A stretch of 64,000 nucleotides of DNA from an uncultured Phascolarctobacterium sp. (GCA_900547415.1 URGS01000003.1:42338-106337); one strand, 5' to 3'. Shown: positions 26,130 through 35,262, counted from the stretch's first letter. Numbers and translations are program-made. Notes: generated by a model from the sequence alone, not told the origin.

Positions 26130-26726
26130 TTAAGCTTTACGGCCTTGAACAAAGTACATAGTGTCGTCCTCATAGACTTGTACAAGTACATAGCCGGCAT
26201 TTTGCAGCAGCAGTCCTACTTCATCAGCAGGTGGAAGCTTGTGCTCCCTGACCTCTTTGCTTTCAGCATGAATGCTGTTGACCTGTTCTCTGGAAATGTC
26301 GTGAAATATGGTCAGCGTGCCGCCTTTTTTTAGTAAGGGCAGCATTTTTTTTAGAAACTCTTCTTTGCGGTTATGCAGATGAGGGTAAAAGTTAAGACCG
26401 GTTATAGCGTTAAAGGATTCTTTGGAAAGCTCTAGCTCCATAATATCACCTGCTTCAAAGATGATATTTTTTTTATGTTGTTGCTTAAGCTTTGCTTGTT
26501 CCAACATTTTTTCGGAAAAATCTACAGCTGTAATATGTCCATTGGCACAAATAGCTTGTAGTAGATACGGAAGCAGCACCCCTGTTCCTGTTCCTACATC
26601 AAGAAGATTATCACCCTGTTGTAATTTTATCATATTTACCAGTTTTTGAAGCTTATGGGAATCGGTGTCTCGAATTTTGTCCCAATTAGCAGCACAGCCG
26701 TCAAAAAATTCTTTGTCCTTATTCAT
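26130..26726 (-). CDS. Class I SAM-dependent methyltransferase
   Basis: 198-residue cytoplasmic methyltransferase of the UbiE/Methyltransf_11 type. SAM site LLDVGTGTGVLLPYL, then TAVDFSEKML and FEAGDIMELE. Its substrate is unknown. It starts 15 bases after the TonB receptor stop with AAGGAGG upstream, so it is the third gene of an ECF-TonB-methyltransferase operon, and may modify the imported compound. Confidence 0.88.
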   Translation of the reverse strand: MNKDKEFFDGCAANWDKIRDTDSHKLQKLVNMIKLQQGDNLLDVGTGTGVLLPYLLQAICANGHITAVDFSEKMLEQAKLKQQHKKNIIFEAGDIMELELSKESFNAITGLNFYPHLHNRKEEFLKKMLPLLKKGGTLTIFHDISREQVNSIHAESKEVREHKLPPADEVGLLLQNAGYVLVQVYEDDTMYFVQGRKA

Positions 26727-26741
26727 GGTTTCCCTCCTTTT

Positions 26742-28736
26742 CTAGAAGCGTTGTGTGAAAGTGGCGGTAAAGACTCTGCCCTCCATGGTATAACCATAGA
26801 TTTCACAATATTCTTTGTCAAAAATATTGTAGAGAGCTAAATTGAGGGAGTTTTTAGGTGTAAAGTCATAGGTTGCAGAAAGATTATGGGTTACATAGCC
26901 ACCGATTTCCTGTACCTGATATTTATTGGGATTGGCAGCAGGATAGCCTAAGGTTGCCTTTTGGCTGCTAGTATAGCTCATATCATAACGGGCGTGCCAT
27001 TTATTATAATCATATTGATAGCCTAAGGCAAGAGTATGACGTGGTCGATAGTCCAGTTCATCACGAAGACCAATACTGTCTTTGGGATTAGTACCCTGCT
27101 TTTTTGTATGCAGATTGGTATAGTTTAGGAAAATGGCGGAGTTATCATTAATCTGCCAATTATTTTCCAACTCAAAGCCCCAAAGCTTAGCATTATCTAT
27201 ATTATAGCAGTTGAAAGGCTTTTGGTGTGTAAAGTTCAGATAATCGTTTATATCCTGATAAAATACCGTAGCCTTTGTGGACAGGCTGTCATCAAATTTG
27301 TGGATGTAGGCAAGCTCATAGCCCCAACCATTTTCTGGTTCAATAGGCTGATTTTTGGCAAAGCCAAAGCCTGCATAATGCCAATAGAATTCTGCCATGG
27401 AGGGTGCGCGCCAGATACGGTTTACAGATAGGGTGCTGTTATTTTTTTCATCGCTTCTTAAATGAATATTAAGCTTGGGAGAAATAGCATCTTCGCTCAT
27501 GGAGCCAATTTGCAGTGCATTGCTGTCGTCACGGTCGCCTTTCATTTTGTCATAGCGGAGGCCTAGATTTGTTGTCCAACGGTTGTCCATTGTCCAGTTG
27601 TCCTCCACATAAAGGCCATATAAATCTAGTTTTTGTGATGGATAAAGATGTCCACTGCCTGCGTTGAACCAACCATAACCGTAGCGCAGGCGTTTATAGT
27701 CACCGCCAAGGTTTAAGGTGTGCTTGTCATCTAGGTTTATAGAGCTGTTGTAAAGCAGACCGGAGGATTTATCCGTAACATTATAGCGGTCAAAAATCAG
27801 CTTTTTTGTTTCTGCGTCAATATTTACCTCGTGCTGTTTTTCATAGTTGCGCCAATATGTCAAACTGGAGGTGGAATCCTTGCCTTCTGAACTCCCCCAG
27901 CCGATGCTGAATTTATTGCGGTAAAGCTTAGTATAGGAGCCGTCACCAGGAGTATTATTGCTGCTGGCGAAGCTATCTCCGTTAGGAGTAGTTGGGTAGT
28001 CAGGATTATAATTTGGAGTTCCAGGCAGATTTTGCACTACAAGACCACGCTCCAGTTCCTGGTGGTCAAAGGTGAAATGCAGCTTATCTGTATTGCTCAA
28101 ATCATAGCTCAGCTTAAGTCCGAGCTGTTCGTTGTCATAGTCAGCGTTGCGTAAAAAGGCATCCTCTTTAGCCTTAGCAGTATAAATACTAAAGCCAAGC
28201 TTATCTGCTGTGGCACTGTAGTTGAGAGTATATTGCTGGCGTTCATTACTGCCTGCTGTAAGCTGCAGCTCTCCTCCTTGAGCGTCTGCTTTGGTAATGA
28301 TGTTGATTACACCGCCTTCAGTCTGGCCATAGGCAGCAGACTTGGCTCCTTTGGTTATTTCAAGACGTTCTACCATGGAAAGGGGAATTGCGTTCCAGTT
28401 AACGTAGCCCCCACCCATTACGCCAGCCATAGCTTGAGGTACGCCGTCTACAAGAACTGTGTAGTGGCGGGAATCGTGACCGCGGAGTTTAACTGTTAAA
28501 TCTTCGTTGCCTCCTGCGTTTGGACGGGATTGAATTTGTATACCAGCGGTGGAACGGAGCAGCTCGGGAACTGTTTTAGCTGCTCCGATATTGATTTGCT
28601 GCACATTTACATTAGTATCAGCGTTAGTCTGTTTATCAGCATAAATAATAATATCAGGCATTGAAAAGCTTGGAATTTCAGCCCAAGCAGGAACTGATAG
28701 AGCAAGCAGCAGTGGTAAAAATTTTAATGATTTCAT
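26742..28736 (-). CDS. TonB-dependent outer-membrane receptor
   Basis: 664 residues. Signal peptide MKSLKFLPLLLALSVPAWA, then an N-terminal plug (TVPELLRSTAGIQIQSRPNA, VKLRGHDSRHYTVLVDGVP, ERLEITKGAKSAAYG) and a ~500-residue beta-barrel with alternating strands, ending in Phe as outer-membrane barrels do. Such receptors import scarce ligands (iron chelates, haem, corrinoids) with TonB/ExbB/ExbD energy. It demonstrates that this Firmicute-like genome has an outer membrane. It lies 32 bases after the ECF S-component gene. The ligand is not readable from sequence. Confidence 0.95.
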   Translation of the reverse strand: MKSLKFLPLLLALSVPAWAEIPSFSMPDIIIYADKQTNADTNVNVQQINIGAAKTVPELLRSTAGIQIQSRPNAGGNEDLTVKLRGHDSRHYTVLVDGVPQAMAGVMGGGYVNWNAIPLSMVERLEITKGAKSAAYGQTEGGVINIITKADAQGGELQLTAGSNERQQYTLNYSATADKLGFSIYTAKAKEDAFLRNADYDNEQLGLKLSYDLSNTDKLHFTFDHQELERGLVVQNLPGTPNYNPDYPTTPNGDSFASSNNTPGDGSYTKLYRNKFSIGWGSSEGKDSTSSLTYWRNYEKQHEVNIDAETKKLIFDRYNVTDKSSGLLYNSSINLDDKHTLNLGGDYKRLRYGYGWFNAGSGHLYPSQKLDLYGLYVEDNWTMDNRWTTNLGLRYDKMKGDRDDSNALQIGSMSEDAISPKLNIHLRSDEKNNSTLSVNRIWRAPSMAEFYWHYAGFGFAKNQPIEPENGWGYELAYIHKFDDSLSTKATVFYQDINDYLNFTHQKPFNCYNIDNAKLWGFELENNWQINDNSAIFLNYTNLHTKKQGTNPKDSIGLRDELDYRPRHTLALGYQYDYNKWHARYDMSYTSSQKATLGYPAANPNKYQVQEIGGYVTHNLSATYDFTPKNSLNLALYNIFDKEYCEIYGYTMEGRVFTATFTQRF

Positions 28737-28768
28737 GATTATTCCTTGTTTAATAAGTATTTATTATA

Positions 28769-29293
28769 TTACATAGGGGGACGACTTAGGCTTAGATATT
28801 CTTCTAGCTTTTTTATCAATGGGGGAATACATAGTATTTGGATAATAATACCAGGAGCACCGTTTATTGCTGCTGCGGCTACATAAACCCAGGGAGATAA
28901 ATTAATCTGCAGTGTTTGGGCAAAAATTGTCAGCATTAGTATTACGCCAATTCGTCCTGCAATAAGTGCTACGATTAATGAAATAGGCAGCGATAGCTTT
29001 TTTTCATAATGCAGATAACCACCTGTCGCTCCGTATAGTGCAAGCTCTATGGCCATGATAGGTGCTATGGGATATAATGGCGGCATGCCTGTAAGGATAC
29101 TGCTGAGAAAGGGAGTAAACATACCTATGCAAAAGCCTTGTTTCCAACCTAAAAGCAGACCTGACATAAGAACTGGAATATGCATGGGTAAGAATATCTT
29201 TCCTGCCATACCGAATATATGAAATGCTATTGGTAAAAGCAAGCCGCAGGAAAGAAAAAGAGCAGGAAGAGTAAGCTGTTGTTTTATGTTCAT
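28769..29293 (-). CDS. ECF transporter S component
   Basis: 174-residue inner-membrane protein with about five to six helices (ALFLSCGLLLPIAFHIFG, FLPMHIPVLMSGLLLGW, FTPFLSSILTGMPPLYP). The PMHIPVLxxGLLLG and LTGMPP segments are typical of energy-coupling-factor substrate-binding subunits of the broad ECF_trnsprt group, which serve vitamins or metal compounds. The EcfA/A'/T module is not in the window and must be supplied elsewhere. Being first in an operon with a TonB receptor suggests that both membranes handle the same ligand. Confidence 0.82.
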   Translation of the reverse strand: MNIKQQLTLPALFLSCGLLLPIAFHIFGMAGKIFLPMHIPVLMSGLLLGWKQGFCIGMFTPFLSSILTGMPPLYPIAPIMAIELALYGATGGYLHYEKKLSLPISLIVALIAGRIGVILMLTIFAQTLQINLSPWVYVAAAAINGAPGIIIQILCIPPLIKKLEEYLSLSRPPM

Positions 29294-29315
29294 TGTTTCT
29301 CCTAAAATATTTCAA

Positions 29316-29372
29316 TAAAAAAGCTATGAGGGCATACTCCTTCCTGGAGTTTGTAAGCCTTCATAGCTTTAG
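29316..29372 (-). terminator. Hairpin with T-run in the leader of the ECF gene (reverse strand)
   Basis: On the reverse strand AAAGCTATGAAGGC pairs with GCCCTCATAGCTTT around an inner ACTCC/GGAGT stem, followed by TTTTTT, about 23 bases before the ECF start. It may end the glycosyltransferase transcript, or work as an attenuator for the ECF-TonB operon. Confidence 0.8.
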
Positions 29373-29494
29373 CTTTTTCATGTACTTTTTACTTGTCAAA
29401 AATTAATGAGTAAAGGTTTTTCTGGACATAATTTTACTGCGTGAGCTGCTTCTGCAGCCTGCACCACTCTTGTGATTGCGTAAATATTGCAGAT

Positions 29495-30352
29495 TTACAT
29501 AGTTGTCCCATTAGCCAGGTGGATAACTTCGGCCTTTGCTTCAGACAATTGTCCTTGATTAATGAAGCCGTACTTTAGCATTTCACCCAAAACAAGCTGT
29601 TGGCGTTTCTTGCAGTCCTGCGGATTTTCCAAAGGATTCAGTGCACTGGGGGCGTAGGACAACGCTGCAATGACAGCGGCTTCTGCTAGTGTAAGAGCAG
29701 AGGGAGCTTTAGCGAAGTAGGCACGACTAGCATCATGAATTCCATAAGCACCTGCTCCGAAATATGTTGTATTAAGATAAAGCTCCAAGATTTCGTCCTT
29801 GGAATACTCTGATTCTAAAACTAGTGAAAGAATTGCTTCCTCAATCTTGCGACTCATAGTTTGTTGGTCGTTTAAGAATACATTCTTAACAAACTGCTGT
29901 GTAAGTGTACTGCCACCCTGTAGGATTTCGCCTGCACTCATATTAACAAGCATAGCTCTGGCAATGCTTGTTACAGCTACACCGCCATGGCTATAAAATT
30001 CATGATCTTCAATAGTAATCAGAGCTTTGGGAATATCCTGAGACATGGCAGAAAGAGGTGTCCAGTCAGGACGCTGGCGAATCGGGTCGATAATTTCGTC
30101 CATATTCATTGCAATATAGAATTTTTGCACAGGCTCAGGCCATTCCTCTCTAGGTGGAAGCAGTGAAAAAAAGATAGCCTTAATAGCCTTTTCTTTGTTT
30201 TGATCGGCCTTGTCTTTTAGCTGTGTATCGGCAGAGGGAAGCTGTTGTTCTTGCTTTGTAGGCGGCATCGTTGACTTTTGGTCGTCAACAAAATTATCGT
30301 AACATATCATTCCTGCAAAAATAAGCAGTGCCATTACTATAGTTTTAAGCAT
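29495..30352 (-). CDS. Monofunctional peptidoglycan glycosyltransferase (GT51)
   Basis: 285 residues; a membrane anchor at 2-18 followed by a GT51 domain that polymerises lipid II into glycan strands in the periplasm. Hallmarks: ITIEDHEFYSHGG (catalytic Glu), GGSTLTQQFVKNVFL, SRKIEEAILSLVLE and the ILELYLNTTYFGAGAYGI segment. There is no transpeptidase domain, so it is a stand-alone MtgA-like or short PBP1-like enzyme. SD AAGAGG eight bases before the ATG. Confidence 0.9.
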   Translation of the reverse strand: MLKTIVMALLIFAGMICYDNFVDDQKSTMPPTKQEQQLPSADTQLKDKADQNKEKAIKAIFFSLLPPREEWPEPVQKFYIAMNMDEIIDPIRQRPDWTPLSAMSQDIPKALITIEDHEFYSHGGVAVTSIARAMLVNMSAGEILQGGSTLTQQFVKNVFLNDQQTMSRKIEEAILSLVLESEYSKDEILELYLNTTYFGAGAYGIHDASRAYFAKAPSALTLAEAAVIAALSYAPSALNPLENPQDCKKRQQLVLGEMLKYGFINQGQLSEAKAEVIHLANGTTM

Positions 30353-30773
30353 ATAAAATACCTCTTAATAATTTGCTTAACCTCCATTGTATCAAGAAAA
30401 TATAATTTTGGCAAAGGCTGACGAATATTTTCTGGTGTCATAAGAGAATAATCCCAAGGAGCACTCTGGATAGTTAAGCATATAAATATATATCGGAGGT
30501 ATTAATATACAAATGGATTATATAGCGTGACTGCATCTTGTGCTTATATGCAAAAGATGCAGGAGAAGCGTATTATTACTAATCGTTGAGCTTTAATGTT
30601 TATATTTTAGATAAAGAAAATAGCAAAATATATTGAATATACTGAAAATTCAGCACTTGTACATATATAAAATAGCTTTGGACATATAGAGTGGATAGTG
30701 ATGCTTTTTTTATGAAAATGTGGACTGAAATAAGATTGTTTTCAAAATTTTTTAGCTTTTTTATAATAAATGC
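30353..30773. other. AT-rich divergent intergenic region between the GT51 gene and argC
   Basis: No convincing gene. It holds a 9-bp hairpin (CTGCATCTT at 30531-30539 with AAGATGCAG at 30554-30562), preceded by a GGAGG that leads only into a five-codon frame (30513-30530), and a palindrome CTGAAAATTCAG at 30642-30653. The argC promoter follows from 30774. Confidence 0.5.
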
Positions 30774-30803
30774 TTGCAAAATTATACATATTAGATGTAT
30801 AAT
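30774..30803 (+). promoter_or_regulatory. argCJBDF promoter with overlapping inverted repeat
   Basis: TTGCAA-N18-TATAAT, 23 bases before the argC ATG. The perfect inverted repeat ATTATACAT-attag-ATGTATAAT (30781-30803) covers the spacer and -10 box, a position where a repressor such as ArgR would exclude RNA polymerase. Its 5-base centre differs from the standard ARG box; a weaker ARG-like 14-mer begins at 30796. Confidence 0.65.
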
Positions 30804-30826
30804 TACTAACCATAAGGAGGATGGAT

Positions 30827-31861
30827 ATGAAAGCAAGTGTAATTGGAGCGACTGGCTATGCGGGAGTGGAGCTTTTAAGGCTGCTGGATGGTCATCCGGA
30901 AGTAGAGCTGCAAGCTATTACCTCTGAAAGCAGTACAGGGGAAGCTATTGCTGCCATGTACCCCCATTTATCTGGTCGTATTGAAAAGAATTTGACTTCT
31001 ATGAAGGAGATTGAAGCTATAGCTGGAGCTAGCGATGTTATTTTTATTGCCTTGCCACATGGCCATGCTATGAAAATTGGCAAACAGCTACGAGGCAGTA
31101 AGACTAAGATTATAGATTTAGGTGGAGACTATAGATTTAAGGATTACAGAATTTTTGAGCAATGGTACAAAGTCCCTCATGAGGATCCGGAAGCAAAGGC
31201 TGTATATGGTCTTACTGAGCTTTATCGTGAACAGGTAAAAAATGCTGATTTAGTAGCTAATCCGGGCTGCTATACTACCTGCAGCATTTTGGCAATGGTG
31301 CCTTTATTGAAATATGGTCTTATCGACACCAAGGGTATTATTATTGACGCCAAGTCTGGCACAACCGGTGCTGGTCGCAGCCTCAAGTTAGGCAGTCTTT
31401 ACTGCAGTGTTAACGAAAGCTTCAAGGCTTACGGCGTTGCCTGCCATCGCCATACTCCTGAAATTGAGCAGATATACAGTGAATATGCAGGTGAAGATGT
31501 TGTTATCCAGTTTACTCCGCACCTATTGCCTGTTGACAGAGGTATTTTAGCAACATGCTATGCTCAGCTTAAGGAAGGCGTAACTGATGCCCAAATTGAA
31601 GAAGCTTATCAGACTATGTACGGAAAGGAATTTTTTATTCGTTTGCGTGGCAAGGGCGGCTGTCCTGAGCTGAAGAATGTACGTGCTTCTAACTATGTGG
31701 ATTTAGGCTGGCAAACAGATAAACGTACTGGCAGAATTATTGTTATGAACTGTATAGATAATCTGGTTAAGGGTGCCGCAGGTCAGGCCGTGCAAAATAT
31801 GAATGTCATGTTTGGTTTTGACGAAACTATGGGGCTAAGGGCTTTACCAATAGTTCCCTGA
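30827..31861 (+). CDS. argC: N-acetyl-gamma-glutamyl-phosphate reductase
   Basis: Third step of arginine synthesis, NADPH-dependent. 344 residues: nucleotide site VIGATGYAGVELLRLL, catalytic Cys in NPGCYTTCS, and ITPEIEQ/VPFTPHL-like segments (HTPEIEQIYS, QFTPHLLPVDRGI). I chose ATG 30827, six bases after AAGGAGG, over ATG 30821, which directly abuts it. First gene of argCJBDF. Confidence 0.97.
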   Translation: MKASVIGATGYAGVELLRLLDGHPEVELQAITSESSTGEAIAAMYPHLSGRIEKNLTSMKEIEAIAGASDVIFIALPHGHAMKIGKQLRGSKTKIIDLGGDYRFKDYRIFEQWYKVPHEDPEAKAVYGLTELYREQVKNADLVANPGCYTTCSILAMVPLLKYGLIDTKGIIIDAKSGTTGAGRSLKLGSLYCSVNESFKAYGVACHRHTPEIEQIYSEYAGEDVVIQFTPHLLPVDRGILATCYAQLKEGVTDAQIEEAYQTMYGKEFFIRLRGKGGCPELKNVRASNYVDLGWQTDKRTGRIIVMNCIDNLVKGAAGQAVQNMNVMFGFDETMGLRALPIVP

Positions 31862-31888
31862 TTGTTTTTGGAAATGAGAGGTATGTTT

Positions 31889-33094
31889 ATGAAAAAGATT
31901 GATGGCTGGCTGACAGCTCCTCAGGGCTTTATTGCTGCAGGAGTAAAGGCTGGTATTAAGGCGAGTGGCAACCATGATGTTGCTGTTATCTATAGCACTG
32001 CACCTGCAGTTAGTGGTGCAGTTTTTACTCAAAATAAAATGTGTGCGGCACCTGTTTTAGTTAGCCGCGAAGTGAATACTCATCCTTGTGCTCAGGCTAT
32101 TGTTGTAAATAGTGGCTGTGCCAACGCCTGCACAGGTGAGCAGGGACTTAAGGATGCTAAAGAAATGCAGGCTCATTGCGCAGGACTTTTAGGTGTAAAG
32201 CCTGAAGAGGTTTTTGTTTGCTCCACTGGTGTTATTGGCCAATTTTTGCCCATGGATAAGCTGCTTACTGGCATTGCAGATGCAGTCGATTCTTTGGATG
32301 AGGATGAAGGTGAATCCTGCGCACTGGCTATTCAGACTACGGATACCTTTATTAAGCGTGCAGCCTATGAGGTAGAAATTGGTGGCAAGACTGTCAAGAT
32401 TGCAGGTATTGCCAAGGGAGCAGGTATGATTCATCCCAATATGGCAACCATGCTGACATTCATTACAACTGACGCCGCTATTGCTCCGGATGTATTGAAA
32501 CGAGCTGTAAAAGCAGCAGCTGACAAGTCCTTTAATATGGTTGTTGTAGATGGAGATACCAGTACTAACGACAGCATGATAGTTTTGGCTAATGGTTTGG
32601 CTGAAAACGAGATTATTTATTCTGAAGAACATCCTGATTATGCTGTATTTTTTGAAGCGCTGGTTGCTTGTTCCACTGATTTGGCTAAGCTTATTGCTCA
32701 TGATGGCGAAGGAGCAACCAAATTTTTGGAGGTAAATGTAGTTGGCGCGGCTACTTGGGCTGATGCCAAAACAGCAGCAATGGCTATTGCCAAATCTCCT
32801 CTGGTAAAAACAGCATTTTTTGGCGAAGACCCTAACTGGGGTCGCATTGTCTGTGCCGCAGGCTACAGTGGCGCTGAAATGATTGCGGAGAAGGTTAATT
32901 TAGAAATTGGCGGCGTTCGTCTTGTAGAAAATGGTATGAACTGCAATGTTCCTGCTCAAGAGCTGGCTCCTATTATGAGTGAGCACGATATTTCTATGAC
33001 TATAGACTTAGCTGCAGGTGATGAAAAAGCTACTGTGTGGACCTGCGATTTTAGTTATGACTATGTCAAGATTAATGGTGAGTATCATACTTAA
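31889..33094 (+). CDS. argJ: Bifunctional ornithine acetyltransferase / N-acetylglutamate synthase
   Basis: Recycles the acetyl group between N-acetylornithine and glutamate and can also make N-acetylglutamate from acetyl-CoA. 401 residues; the self-cleavage site KGAGMIHPNMATML-T puts the catalytic Thr near 190, splitting it into alpha and beta chains. Start ATG 31889 fits GAGAGG (six bases upstream). Without argA or argE nearby, this gene completes the cyclic acetyl pathway. Confidence 0.96.
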   Translation: MKKIDGWLTAPQGFIAAGVKAGIKASGNHDVAVIYSTAPAVSGAVFTQNKMCAAPVLVSREVNTHPCAQAIVVNSGCANACTGEQGLKDAKEMQAHCAGLLGVKPEEVFVCSTGVIGQFLPMDKLLTGIADAVDSLDEDEGESCALAIQTTDTFIKRAAYEVEIGGKTVKIAGIAKGAGMIHPNMATMLTFITTDAAIAPDVLKRAVKAAADKSFNMVVVDGDTSTNDSMIVLANGLAENEIIYSEEHPDYAVFFEALVACSTDLAKLIAHDGEGATKFLEVNVVGAATWADAKTAAMAIAKSPLVKTAFFGEDPNWGRIVCAAGYSGAEMIAEKVNLEIGGVRLVENGMNCNVPAQELAPIMSEHDISMTIDLAAGDEKATVWTCDFSYDYVKINGEYHT

Positions 33095-33156
33095 GAAATA
33101 ATAAGACAGATAAATAGTACTAGTATGAATGCATTGATATATGAGGGGGATTTACT

Positions 33157-34047
33157 ATGTTGATGGATGATAAACAGGTTGAAACTTTAGTTGAAGCATT
33201 GCCTTATTTAAAGGAATTTAAGGATAAAACTATTGTTGTAAAATATGGCGGTAATGCTATGGTTAACGATGAGTTGAAAAACAAGGTTTTACAGGATATT
33301 GTTTTTCTGCAATGTGCAGGAATGCGGCCTGTAGTTGTTCATGGCGGCGGACCGGAAATTACGGCAATGATGAAGCAAGCTGGTATTAAAAGCGAGTTTA
33401 TAGCTGGGATGCGTGTAACTGATGCAGAGACTGCAGGTATTGTTGAAACTGCGTTAGTCGGCAAAGTAAATACTGACTTGGTTGGTCGTATTAATCAGCT
33501 GGGCGGAAAGGCTGTTGGTTTAAATGGTAAGGATGCCAAGCTTATTACTGCAAGAAAGCATTTAGCTGATGTGTATGAAGATGGCAAGGTTAATCTTGTG
33601 GATGTGGGATTAGTAGGCAACGTTCAGAGAATTAATACAGAGCTTATCGATGTACTTTTGGATAAAGGCTATATTCCTGTCATTGCACCTACTGGTGTAG
33701 GCGTTAATGGTGAGGTTTTCAATATTAATGCAGATATTGCGGCTGGTGAAATTGCAGGTGCTCTAGGTGCGGAGAAGCTGCTGATGCTCACTGATGTTAA
33801 GGGTATCTACAGTAATTATCCTGATGAAAATAGCTTTATTTCCACCTTGAGTTTTGAAATGGCTCAGGAACTCATTGTAAGAGGTGCTGTAGACGGCGGC
33901 ATGATTCCCAAGGTGCGCTCCTGCATAACTGCGTTAAGTCATGGTGCGAAGAAAACACATATTATTGACGGTCGTGTTCCCCATACTATTTTAATGGAAA
34001 TCTTTAGCGATAAGGGTGTTGGTACCGAGGTTGTAAAGGAATTGTAA
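33157..34047 (+). CDS. argB: Acetylglutamate kinase
   Basis: Second step of arginine synthesis. 296 residues of the amino acid kinase fold: VVKYGGNAM, VVHGGGPEITAMM, and NADIAAGEIAGALGAEKLLMLTD. The N-terminal extension (VETLVEALPYLKEF) is the helix that occurs in arginine-inhibited, hexameric ArgB, so feedback inhibition by arginine is likely. Confidence 0.96.
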   Translation: MLMDDKQVETLVEALPYLKEFKDKTIVVKYGGNAMVNDELKNKVLQDIVFLQCAGMRPVVVHGGGPEITAMMKQAGIKSEFIAGMRVTDAETAGIVETALVGKVNTDLVGRINQLGGKAVGLNGKDAKLITARKHLADVYEDGKVNLVDVGLVGNVQRINTELIDVLLDKGYIPVIAPTGVGVNGEVFNINADIAAGEIAGALGAEKLLMLTDVKGIYSNYPDENSFISTLSFEMAQELIVRGAVDGGMIPKVRSCITALSHGAKKTHIIDGRVPHTILMEIFSDKGVGTEVVKEL

Positions 34048-34071
34048 TCCTTAAGGGAGTTTGAAGAGGCA

Positions 34072-35262
34072 ATGGATAAAAAAACTGTAATTGAACAAAC
34101 TGAAAAATATTATCTGCCTGTTTTTGGCAGAAATCAAATGGTTATAGATCATGGCCAAGGCTGTCACGTTTGGGATAACGAGGGCAATGAGTATGTGGAC
34201 TGCTTTGCAGGTATTGCAGTAAATTCTCTTGGCTATAATCATCCTGCTTTAGTTAAGGCTATCACTGAGCAGGCTCAAAAGGTTATGCACTGCTCCAATC
34301 TTTATTACACTGAAATTCAGGCGAAGGCTGTTCGTGTAACCGCTGATGCAACAGGTATGGATAGGGTGTTCTATGCCAACTGTGGTGCAGAGGCTAACGA
34401 GGGAGCTTTAAAGCTGGCTCGTAAATATGGAAAGCAAAAGTCTTCTGGCAAGTTTCGTATCATTACTGCATGGCACTCCTTCCACGGTCGTACCATGGCG
34501 ACTGTAACTGCAACTGGGCAACATCATTATCAGGAGGGCTATGAACCATTGCCAGCAGGTTACGAATATGTAGAATATGGCGATATTGCTGCATTGGAAG
34601 CGATTATGGCAGATAATGTTTGTGCTGTTATGCTGGAGCCTATTCAAGGCGAAGGCGGCGTTCACGTTCCTTCTGACGAATATTTGCAGCAGATTCGTGT
34701 GCTTTGTGATAAATATGATGCTCTGTTGATTTTTGATGAGGTGCAGACTGGCGTAGGTCGTACAGGAAAATGGTTTGCTTATATGCATAGCGGCGTGAAG
34801 CCTGACATTATTACCTTTGCCAAGGGTATTGGCGGTGGATTCCCTGTAGCAGGCTTTGCAGTGCCCGAACGTCTGGCTCATGTTTTCGCGCCTGGCGATC
34901 ACGGCGGAACCTTTGGCGGCAATCCGTTGGCCTGTGCTGCTGTGTACGCAACTCTGACTACTATTAAATCTGAAAATTTGGTGGACAAGGCAGCAGCAAA
35001 GGGGGCGTATTTTATGGATGAGCTTAAAAAGCTTCAGAAAAAATATCCTGAAAAGGTGATTGATGTTCGTGGTCGTGGTCTGATGCTAGGTGTGGAGCTG
35101 AACCAGCCTGGACAAGCAGTAGTTACTCATTGTCTGGCAAATAAAGTTATTATTAACTGTACTGCCGGCAATGTAATTCGCCTTGTTCCGCCGTTGATTA
35201 TCACTAATGAAGAAATTGATATTGTTGTAGCAGCCTTGGATAAGGCGTTAGCTGCTCTGTAA
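34072..35262 (+). CDS. argD: Acetylornithine aminotransferase
   Basis: PLP-dependent class III aminotransferase, 396 residues. PLP-binding Lys in ITFAKGIGGGFPVAGF; LIFDEVQTGVGRTGKWFA precedes it. Context between argB and argF supports acetylornithine as substrate over ornithine or GABA. Starts 24 bases after argB. Confidence 0.95.
   Translation: MDKKTVIEQTEKYYLPVFGRNQMVIDHGQGCHVWDNEGNEYVDCFAGIAVNSLGYNHPALVKAITEQAQKVMHCSNLYYTEIQAKAVRVTADATGMDRVFYANCGAEANEGALKLARKYGKQKSSGKFRIITAWHSFHGRTMATVTATGQHHYQEGYEPLPAGYEYVEYGDIAALEAIMADNVCAVMLEPIQGEGGVHVPSDEYLQQIRVLCDKYDALLIFDEVQTGVGRTGKWFAYMHSGVKPDIITFAKGIGGGFPVAGFAVPERLAHVFAPGDHGGTFGGNPLACAAVYATLTTIKSENLVDKAAAKGAYFMDELKKLQKKYPEKVIDVRGRGLMLGVELNQPGQAVVTHCLANKVIINCTAGNVIRLVPPLIITNEEIDIVVAALDKALAAL

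Noticed and set aside
29294..29494. Cobalamin or TPP riboswitch before the ECF-TonB operon
   Set aside because: No conserved aptamer core of either class is visible on the reverse strand; only a terminator-like hairpin.
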